Part shown: positions 5,927-11,329 of the stretch, piece after piece | Position numbering within the stretch: the stretch's first letter is position 1 | How the letters are laid out: every line of letters begins with the position of its first letter | Origin: an uncultured Rubellimicrobium sp. | GTDB lineage: Bacteria; Pseudomonadota; Alphaproteobacteria; Rhodobacterales; Rhodobacteraceae | Assembly (NCBI GenBank): GCA_902805995.1 | Contig: CADCUU010000433.1 | Coordinates: 1 to 11,329, forward strand | Direction of reading: 5' to 3' | Length of the DNA: 11,329 nt | Position numbers and translations under genes: made by a program | The notes under the pieces: model-generated | The model's input: the letters and a program-made list of their open reading frames with translations, nothing else | Told to the model about the DNA's origin: nothing | Database searches by the model: none

Positions 5927-6865
5927 TCAGGCCGCCGGGACCAGCCGAAATGGGTCGGGAAAGCGGCGAAGATACCGCTCCATCGCGGGCGCGGCGGTCC
6001 AGTGCTTCAACAGCGACCGCCTGAGCCCTTCGGGCCACGCGAGCGGATACAGGTCCGGGGCGGCGCGGTCCGGGAAATGCTCGGCCAGCATCGCGGCGAA
6101 TGGCTGGCGGAAGCGCAGCGGCAGCTCCGCCCCCCCGGCTGTCCAGGGCTTGCGCGGCCCGATGAAGTGCACGAGCCGCGGCTCGGCGAGGTCCGCAAAG
6201 AAGCGCGATGACCACGTGTACTGCCAGTTCCAGACCGGGCTCATCTCGGCCCAGCCCCCATCCGCGAGCAAATTGAGGAGTGACTGGTCGTGCCGCGGGA
6301 CCGCCTGCGGAGAGGCCTTCAGCAGCGCGAGAGCCCGGTCGAGCACCTCTGCCCCCCTCCAGGCGTCCACGTCGATCAGCAGCACCCCGCTGTTGAAGTA
6401 GGGCCGCGCGGGCCGGCCCAGCGCCGTGAATTCGGGAAGCCGCCGGTTCGGGGTGCGCCACTGAATGTTGTCCCTCACCGCCCCGATCCAGCGCCCCTCC
6501 ATTCCTGCATTGAGGAGCCGGTCGAGCCCCATCCCCGTGCAGAGGATATCGCTGTCGAGGTAAAGGAGCCGGTCGTATTCCGCCGCCAGAAGGTCCGGCA
6601 ACAGAAGCCGCAGATAGGCCGCCGCCCCATGCCTTCCCTGGTTCGGACTGTCCTCAAACGGGTTCGGACCGATCCTGACGGTCCTGACCCCCAGTTCCGC
6701 GAGCCCGGGCGGAAGGCTCAGATCCTCCCCGGAGGCGAGCAGGATGTCGAAGCCACGCTCGGGATGCGCCAGATGCACGGCTCGTGCGAGCGTCAGGGCA
6801 TAGGGCAGGTATCCCGCATCGCAGGCCATGACCACGGCGCGTTTCCTGGACGTGGCGGCAGGCAT
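5927..6865 (-). CDS. GT8-family glycosyltransferase
   Basis: The protein has 312 residues, within the GT8 range. VVMACDAGYLPYALTLARAV at 11-30 is the nucleotide-binding first strand and helix. LLYLDSDIL at 100-108 carries the DxD metal and UDP-sugar motif (Asp104, Asp106). YFNSGVLLIDVDAWR at 156-170 and DQSLLN at 193-198 are the acceptor and catalytic region, and HFIGPRKPW at 233-241 is the HxxGxxKPW diphosphate-binding motif. Known relatives are LPS galactosyl- and glucosyltransferases (LgtC, RfaJ-like), which work on the cytoplasmic face of the inner membrane. The ATG at 6865 is chosen because TTGAGGAG lies just before it; the frame is open further up without coding character. No other polysaccharide genes are adjacent apart from the convergent glycosyltransferase. 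The family call is firm; the sugar and acceptor are unknown. Confidence 0.9.
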   Translation of the reverse strand: MPAATSRKRAVVMACDAGYLPYALTLARAVHLAHPERGFDILLASGEDLSLPPGLAELGVRTVRIGPNPFEDSPNQGRHGAAAYLRLLLPDLLAAEYDRLLYLDSDILCTGMGLDRLLNAGMEGRWIGAVRDNIQWRTPNRRLPEFTALGRPARPYFNSGVLLIDVDAWRGAEVLDRALALLKASPQAVPRHDQSLLNLLADGGWAEMSPVWNWQYTWSSRFFADLAEPRLVHFIGPRKPWTAGGAELPLRFRQPFAAMLAEHFPDRAAPDLYPLAWPEGLRRSLLKHWTAAPAMERYLRRFPDPFRLVPAA

Positions 6866-6991
6866 GACAAGGCTCCTCAATCGGGGTGGCCGCGATCCTG
6901 TCACCAGTGGCGGCCAGGGGCCAGTGCCGGTCCACGGGGGCTTGCATTGGCGCCATCCCCGCGTGACACCGCGACGCCAAAGGAGCACGCC

Positions 6992-7471
6992 ATGCCCGAG
7001 ACCCCTCCCCTAACGGCCACAGGCCCCCGGCCGTCCCATCTTCTCGCGGCGCTGGGGACGGGCGGGCTGCTGACGCTGATGGTCCTCTGCAACTCCGAAG
7101 TGACGCGGCATGCTGGGCCGATCCTGGGCTCGCTCGTGCCCCATGCGACGGGAACGGTGGCCGCCGCCATCGCCCTCGTAGTCCTTGCGCGTCGCACGGC
7201 GGGTCCCGGGGGTAAGGCGCCGCTCTGGGCCTATTTGGGCGGCCTGTCCGGGGCGCTGACCGTGATGCTGTCCTCGGTCGCGGCGAACACCGCGCTGGCG
7301 CTGTCGGGGACGCTGGCGCTGGGGCTCGTGGGCCAGGCGGGCTTCGCCCTCGCGGCCGACCGCTGGGGCTTCTTGGGACTGCCCCGCCGCCGCGCGACCT
7401 TTCGCGGACTGCTGTCGCTCGCGCTGATCCTCCTGGGCAGCGCGATCCTGATCTTCGGGGCACCTGCATGA
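6992..7471 (+). CDS. DMT superfamily YdcZ/DUF606-type membrane protein, first of pair
   Basis: The protein has 159 residues from the ATG at 6992, which follows an AAAGGAG Shine-Dalgarno. Five hydrophobic segments are seen at roughly 17-35, 45-67, 79-100, 104-121 and 137-156. The pattern (AALGTGGLLTLMVLCNSE, then HATGTVAAAIALVVLARR, then GGLSGALTVMLSS) fits the small five-helix half-transporters of the YdcZ (DUF606, PF04657) family. Arg/Lys cluster after helix 2 (residues 67-75) and between helices 4 and 5 (PRRRATFR, about 130-137), predicting N-in/C-out by the positive-inside rule. The stop overlaps the start of the next gene (ATGA), so both are translated together. The substrate is unknown. 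Confidence 0.82.
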   Translation: MPETPPLTATGPRPSHLLAALGTGGLLTLMVLCNSEVTRHAGPILGSLVPHATGTVAAAIALVVLARRTAGPGGKAPLWAYLGGLSGALTVMLSSVAANTALALSGTLALGLVGQAGFALAADRWGFLGLPRRRATFRGLLSLALILLGSAILIFGAPA

Positions 7472-7899
7472 TCGCCGCCATCGCCATGGCCGTCCTCGCC
7501 GGAGGGCTCATCGGCCTCAGCCGCCAAGTCAACGGCCGCCTGTCGCTGAGCCGGGGCGCGCTCGGCGCGTCCTTCTGGAACCACCTCGTGGGCTTCCTCG
7601 CCCTGCTCGCGGCGGCGCTCGCCCTCGCGCTCGCGTCCAATCCGCCGAACCTCGCGGGGCTGGCTGAAACGCCGCTCTGGGCCTGGGCCGGCGGCACTTT
7701 GGGCGTGGTCTTCGTCGCGGCGGGAAGCTGGCTCGTGGCCCGCATCGGCGCTGCGCGCACCGCGCTTCTGGTCATCGCGGGCCAGATGGTGTCGGGCGCT
7801 CTCCTCGACACGCTCCGGCTCGGATGGGACGGCGCGCCGCTCCGCGCTTTGGGCGTCGCCGTCATCCTCACCGGGGTCGTCCTCGCGTCAGAGAGGTAG
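7468..7899 (+). CDS. DMT superfamily YdcZ/DUF606-type membrane protein, second of pair
   Basis: The protein has 143 residues, starting at the ATG of an ATGA overlap with the previous gene. Five hydrophobic segments lie at about 2-17, 35-57, 70-89, 96-112 and 124-140. The first part (MAVLAGGLIGLSRQVNGRLS) and FWNHLVGFLALL are characteristic of YdcZ/DUF606 proteins. Positive residues sit between helices 1 and 2 (SRQVNGRLSLSR), between helices 3 and 4 (ARIGAAR) and at the C-terminus (SER), giving N-out/C-in. That is the reverse of its partner, as expected for an antiparallel heterodimer that together equals one ten-helix DMT transporter. The last 12 bp overlap the end of the convergent VOC gene. 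The substrate is unknown. Confidence 0.82.
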   Translation: MIAAIAMAVLAGGLIGLSRQVNGRLSLSRGALGASFWNHLVGFLALLAAALALALASNPPNLAGLAETPLWAWAGGTLGVVFVAAGSWLVARIGAARTALLVIAGQMVSGALLDTLRLGWDGAPLRALGVAVILTGVVLASER

Positions 7900-8550
7900 G
7901 ATCTCCACCCCTTCGGGCCCGACCTGCCGCTCGTCGATCCCCTCGGCCCGCAGCCTGCGCAAGAAGCCCGCGCCGCTGTTCAGCGACGCATCGGCGCGCG
8001 TTTCGGGCAGGCAGTAAAGCTCTACCACATCGTCGCCCCAGGCCAGGAACGCCACATCGACGCGCCCCTCGGGGCGGTCCAGCGTGACCGCTGCCCGCTC
8101 CTCGAAGCCCAGCCCCAGAAAGAACTCCCGCATGGGCCGGAGGTCCGCGCAGGAGATCCCGATGTGGTCGTGCCCCCATTCGGCCCTCGGCGCCGGAGAT
8201 CTGCGAGCGATCAGCTCGACCTTCGACCCTTCCGGCCCGTCGAGAAATACGTAGTCCACGCCCGCCTGCCAGAATTCGGAAATGGTCAGCGGCCCGTCCG
8301 GCGTGGCGGGCGACAGCCGCCCCCCGCGCGCGATGCACTCCGCGAGGGCCGCGGGCACCTCCGGCACGGACAGCGCCAGATGGTCGATCCGCCCGTGCCG
8401 CCCGTCGATCTCGCCCCCCGACACAAGGAGCCGCTGCGAACCCAGCCGCAATTCCTGCCCGTGCCTGGAAAACCCGAACACCCGCTCCAGCAGGAGGGCC
8501 CCGGCCTCAGGATCCTGAAGGACGAGTTCGGGAAAGAGGGCACGGCTCAT
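7888..8550 (-). CDS. VOC (glyoxalase/dioxygenase superfamily) protein, two modules
   Basis: The protein has 220 residues from the ATG at 8550, with AGGAG about 8 bp upstream. It contains two beta-alpha-beta3 repeats. The first holds RIDHLALSV (His57) and SKVELIARR (Glu112); the second holds GHDHIGISC (His129) and DVVELYCLPE (Glu177). His and Glu at these strand positions are the usual metal ligands of the VOC superfamily (glyoxalase I, extradiol dioxygenases, fosfomycin-resistance proteins, methylmalonyl-CoA epimerase). The two-module layout within about 220 residues does not single out one activity, so no reaction is assigned. The gene converges on the second YdcZ-type gene with a 12-bp coding overlap, and lies 97 bp downstream of the acidic-protein gene in the same direction. 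Confidence 0.82.
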   Translation of the reverse strand: MSRALFPELVLQDPEAGALLLERVFGFSRHGQELRLGSQRLLVSGGEIDGRHGRIDHLALSVPEVPAALAECIARGGRLSPATPDGPLTISEFWQAGVDYVFLDGPEGSKVELIARRSPAPRAEWGHDHIGISCADLRPMREFFLGLGFEERAAVTLDRPEGRVDVAFLAWGDDVVELYCLPETRADASLNSGAGFLRRLRAEGIDERQVGPEGVEILPL

Positions 8551-8580
8551 CGACAGGACTCCTGAGGGGATTGGCCGATC

Positions 8581-8589
8581 ACCCTAGCA
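8581..8589 (-). promoter_or_regulatory. Possible extended -10 for the VOC gene
   Basis: The minus strand reads TGCTAGGGT, an extended -10 (TGn plus TAGGGT), about 30 nt before the VOC start. No clear -35 is found at 16-18 bp, so this is only a candidate. Confidence 0.25.
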
Positions 8590-8647
8590 GAAGCCGCGCC
8601 GTTGACGAGAGCGCAGGAGGCGGACAGCCCCCTGCCCCTGCCGCCCT

Positions 8648-9715
8648 TTAGTCCTTCTCGAGCCCGCCGCGCCGCTCGTTGCCATCCATCGCGTCGTCCA
8701 TCCCGAAGCGTGCGTCTTCCCACGCCCCTTCGATGTTGTCGGTCTGGTTGAGGTCCTCCATGTCGAGCTCCTCGTTGAGCCCGACCTCGGCCCCGGCCGA
8801 CAGCGGGTCCTCGCCGGGCGTCGCCACCAGCCGCTCCTCCAGCGAGATGTTGTCGTCGGGATGATCCCGGTGCTCGGGCAGCAAGGGCGTGTTGTTGGGA
8901 TCGTTGATCGAGGCATCGCGCATGACGTCCTCGGGCATGTCCTCCAAGTTCAGGTCGCCCAGGACCTCCTCCTCCTCGGACAGCTCCGAATCGAACTCGG
9001 TATCGCCCTGGTCGATGGTGGGCGAGGCGATGCCGCCCTCCCAGCCCTGCAACTCCCCCGCCAGCGCCGCGCCGCCCAGGCCCGTCTGCTCGGAGGTGGC
9101 GGGGCGCAGGTCGCGCTCGTCGTTCTCCAGGTCCTGAAGATGCGCGATCCGGTCGCGGTTCCAGGCGGCCTTGTCTTCGTGGCCATGGCCGATCAGCGAG
9201 TCCTCGGTGTCCTCCAGCTCGATGGGCCGGTCGCCCTCCTCGGGCGCCTGCATCCGGATGCCATGCCCGCCGTTGAGGTTGGGGTCCGTGTCGCGGTCGC
9301 CGCCCAGCGCGTCCCCGCCGGGCGGCGTGATGAGGTCCTCGAGCGCACTGTCGCCGGTCTCCAGATCCTGGGCGTCCTCCTTCACGCGGTAGCCGTCGTC
9401 GTCCTCGTTCTCGACGCCGCCATCCTCCTCGTTCCGGTAGCCGTCGTCATCCTCGGTGCCGCCATCCGGGTCCACGTCGTCCATGTCCTCGGTCGGGTAG
9501 CCTGCGCCCTGGAAATCGTCCTGCTGCTGGTCATCGCGCGCGCTGCCGCCAACGCCACCGCCGCCCCCGGCGGGCGTGGTGCGATTGCGCGAGAAGGCGG
9601 CGTTCACGGCGCGTCCGGCTCCGGCCCCGGTGGGCAGGGGGCGGCTGTCCATGGACACGGCACGTTCCGTGATCGGGTCGTCGCGATCGGGCGGCGGGTT
9701 GGGTCGGTCGGCCAC
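8648..9715 (-). CDS. Highly acidic, probably disordered protein of unknown function
   Basis: The protein has 355 residues from a GTG at 9715, supported by GAAGGAG 8 bp upstream; an ATG at codon 22 (MDSRPLPTG) is the alternative. I do not recognise the family. By hand count about 98 residues are Asp or Glu and only about 26 are Lys or Arg (three Lys), for a net charge near -70. Residues 1-60 are less acidic and hold an Ala/Gly/Arg stretch and a run of Gly. Residues 61-120 are strongly acidic and contain two copies of EDDDGYR. Residues 180-200 could form a short helix (DKAAWNRDRIAHLQDLENDE), and 245-265 and 310-340 are acidic amphipathic-looking segments. There is no signal peptide, membrane segment, Cys or enzyme motif. 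It lies 106 bp after nrdJ on the same strand, with a hairpin between. Composition fits an intrinsically disordered protein, but no role is assigned. Confidence 0.8.
   Translation of the reverse strand: MADRPNPPPDRDDPITERAVSMDSRPLPTGAGAGRAVNAAFSRNRTTPAGGGGGVGGSARDDQQQDDFQGAGYPTEDMDDVDPDGGTEDDDGYRNEEDGGVENEDDDGYRVKEDAQDLETGDSALEDLITPPGGDALGGDRDTDPNLNGGHGIRMQAPEEGDRPIELEDTEDSLIGHGHEDKAAWNRDRIAHLQDLENDERDLRPATSEQTGLGGAALAGELQGWEGGIASPTIDQGDTEFDSELSEEEEVLGDLNLEDMPEDVMRDASINDPNNTPLLPEHRDHPDDNISLEERLVATPGEDPLSAGAEVGLNEELDMEDLNQTDNIEGAWEDARFGMDDAMDGNERRGGLEKD
9363..9458 (-). repeat. Two-copy 48-bp coding repeat in the acidic protein gene
   Basis: Residues 88-103 and 104-119 of the acidic protein align as a 16-residue repeat, both starting EDDDGYR. 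The DNA shows the same spacing, with CGGTAGCCGTCGTC at 9387 and again 48 bp on at 9435. It appears to be an internal duplication that has drifted outside the DDDGYR core. Confidence 0.6.
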
Positions 9716-9763
9716 GATGGCGCTCCTTCGAGTTGAATGGACTTGGACCGATTGAACGGCCTC

Positions 9764-9785
9764 GGGGAGGGCCTGTCCCCTCCCC
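9764..9785 (-). terminator. GC hairpin between nrdJ and the acidic-protein gene
   Basis: On the minus strand GGGGAGGG and CCCTCCCC form a perfect 8-bp stem with the 6-nt loop GACAGG, 36 bases past the nrdJ stop. No T tract follows, so it is a weak or non-canonical terminator, or a processing/stability element in a shared transcript. Confidence 0.35.
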
Positions 9786-9821
9786 CCTCGCCCCCTCAAC
9801 CCGAGCCGCGCGGCGAGGTTC

Positions 9822-11329
9822 CTAGCCGCAGCGGGAGAAGCCGCAGGTCGCGCAGCTCAGGCAGCCCTCCTGCACCCGCGCCTCGTAGCTGCCGCAGGAC
9901 GGGCAGGCCGCGCCCAATGGCGCCGCGCGGGCCCTGTCGGAGGGCGCCTCCTCCCAGCCCGCGTCGTCGAACTTGCCCGTCCGCTCCACCGAGGTCGCCG
10001 TCCCCTGCCCCTCGGGCACAATGGCCCCTGGCCCGTCGAGGAAGCCGATCCGCTTCAGGTGTTTCTCGATCTCCATCCCGATCGCCGCGAGGATCGAGGG
10101 CACGTACTTGCCCCCCATCCAGGCCCCGCCCCGCGGGTCGAAGACGGCCTTCAGCTCGTCCACGACGAAGGCCACCTCCCCCCCGCGCCGGAACACCGCC
10201 GAGATCATCCGCGTGAGCGCCACTGTCCAGGCGTAGTGCTCCATGTTCTTGCTGTTGATGAAGACCTCGAACGGCCGCCGCTGCCCGTCCACCACGATGT
10301 CGTTCACTGTGATGTAGATCGCGTGCTCGGAGCCGGGCCATTTGAGCTTGTAGGTCGCCCCTTCCAGCTCCTCCGGCCTCTCGATCATAGTCTCCGCAGG
10401 CGACTCGGCCTTGGGCGGTTCGGCCACCGAAAGCACCGATCCGGTCACCGCGTTCGGTCGGTAGGTCGTGCAGCCCTTGCAGCCCATGTCCCAGGCCGCC
10501 TGATACACGTCCCGGAACTCCTCGAAGGGGATGTCCTCGGGCACGTTGATCGTCTTGGAGATGGACGAATCCACCCACTCCTGCGCCGCCGCCTGCATCC
10601 GCACATGGTCGAGCGGCGCGAGGTCCTGCGCGGTGACGAAATGCGCCGGCAGCGGCGCATCCCCCTTCATCCGCCGCCAGAGCGCGACGGCGTGGTCCAC
10701 CACCTCTTCCTGCGTCCGCGACCCGTCGGGCTGGAGCACCTTGCGCGTGTAGGCATGGGCAAAGACCGGCTCGATCCCGCTCGACACGTTCCCGGCATAA
10801 AGAGAGATCGTCCCCGTGGGCGCGATGGAGGTGAGGAGCGCGTTGCGGATGCCGTGCCGCCTGACCTGCTCCCGCACGTCCTCGTCCATCCGGCGCATGG
10901 TCCCCGAGGCAAGGTACCGCTCCGCGTCGAACAGCGGGAAGGCCCCCTTCTCCTTCGCCAGATCCACGCTCGCGAGATACGCCGCCCGCGCGACCTGCCG
11001 CATCGTCCCGCGCGTCCACTCCGCCGCCCCCTCGGACCCGTAGCGCAGCCCCAGCATGAGGAGCGCGTCCGCGAGCCCCGTCACGCCGAGCCCAATCCGC
11101 CGCTTGGTCCGCGCCTCCTCGGCCTGTTCAGGCAACGGAAAGCGCGACAGGTCCACCACGTCGTCCATCATGCGGACCGCAGTGGCCACGAGGTCCGCAA
11201 GCTCCCCCTCCTCCAGCGCCGCCTCCGGCCCGAACGGGTCCCGCACCAGCCGGGCGAGGTTCACGCTCCCCAGGAGGCAGGCGCCGTAGGGCGGCAGGGG
11301 CTGCTCGCCGCAGGGATTCGTGGCGGCGA
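9822..11329 (-). CDS. nrdJ: Adenosylcobalamin-dependent class II ribonucleotide reductase, N-terminus cut by window edge
   Basis: This enzyme reduces ribonucleotides to deoxyribonucleotides with a thiyl radical made from coenzyme B12, without oxygen. The visible 501 residues are the C-terminal part; the full enzyme is usually about 1,200 residues in alphaproteobacteria. The segment opens AATNPCGEQPLPPYGACLL, where NPCGE holds the active-site Asn, radical Cys and Glu. SIAPTGTIS at visible residues 167-175 is the conserved phosphate-binding loop. EWVDSSISKTINVPEDI and GCKGCTTYRPN follow as in the NrdJ/Z type. The end, CPSCGSYEARVQEG then CLSCATCGFSRCG, is a Cys-rich tail with zinc-ribbon and redox-type CxxC pairs. 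No intein interrupts the visible NPCGE or PTGTIS sites, common insertion points in this family. The stop TAG is at 9822-9824, 106 bp before the acidic-protein gene. Confidence 0.95.
   Translation of the reverse strand, partial: AATNPCGEQPLPPYGACLLGSVNLARLVRDPFGPEAALEEGELADLVATAVRMMDDVVDLSRFPLPEQAEEARTKRRIGLGVTGLADALLMLGLRYGSEGAAEWTRGTMRQVARAAYLASVDLAKEKGAFPLFDAERYLASGTMRRMDEDVREQVRRHGIRNALLTSIAPTGTISLYAGNVSSGIEPVFAHAYTRKVLQPDGSRTQEEVVDHAVALWRRMKGDAPLPAHFVTAQDLAPLDHVRMQAAAQEWVDSSISKTINVPEDIPFEEFRDVYQAAWDMGCKGCTTYRPNAVTGSVLSVAEPPKAESPAETMIERPEELEGATYKLKWPGSEHAIYITVNDIVVDGQRRPFEVFINSKNMEHYAWTVALTRMISAVFRRGGEVAFVVDELKAVFDPRGGAWMGGKYVPSILAAIGMEIEKHLKRIGFLDGPGAIVPEGQGTATSVERTGKFDDAGWEEAPSDRARAAPLGAACPSCGSYEARVQEGCLSCATCGFSRCG

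Noticed and set aside
8861..9736. 291-codon hydrophobic plus-strand frame opposite the acidic protein gene
   Set aside because: The antisense of Asp/Glu-rich codons reads as Val/Leu-rich sequence, so apparent membrane character is a codon artefact. The minus strand has the better Shine-Dalgarno.

Overview
The window looks like chromosomal DNA from a high-GC alphaproteobacterium, most likely of the Rhodobacteraceae. The reasons are the strong GC bias, the sequence of its ribosomal protein S4, a B12-dependent class II ribonucleotide reductase, a homospermidine synthase, and a glycosyltransferase type I associate with that family. It reads mostly as an ordinary housekeeping/accessory mix. I see no CRISPR array, insertion sequence, tRNA or rRNA, and no sign of a large mobile element.

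Left part (1-2713). A minus-strand pair comes first: a NAD(P)-binding SDR-like gene interrupted by one in-frame amber codon (274-873), then a DsbA-family CGWC protein that runs off the left edge (1-272). A 303-bp gene-free stretch follows and contains a terminator-like hairpin with a T tract. After it, on the plus strand, come an RTX calcium-binding protein with a type I secretion-like tail (1177-2322), a very stable GC hairpin, and a minimal stand-alone WYL-like protein (2444-2713).

Middle part (2723-6865). Homospermidine synthase (hss) lies downstream of rpsD on the minus strand, separated from it by a good intrinsic terminator. The rpsD leader holds two back-to-back hairpins with matching CCCC/GGGG cores plus a third small hairpin, behind a recognisable -35 element. 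Divergent from rpsD is a GT-A-like glycosyltransferase, which converges, three bases apart, on a GT8-family glycosyltransferase.

Right part (6992-11329). Two overlapping genes encode small YdcZ/DUF606-type membrane proteins whose positive charges predict opposite topologies, so together they probably form one antiparallel transporter. A two-module VOC protein converges on them with a 12-bp overlap. Further along the minus strand are a very acidic, probably disordered protein of unknown function (8648-9715) and the C-terminal 501 residues of nrdJ, cut by the right edge.

The best candidates for something undescribed are the structured rpsD leader, the acidic protein after nrdJ, and the hairpin/T-tract element upstream of the RTX gene. 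None is established by sequence reading alone.
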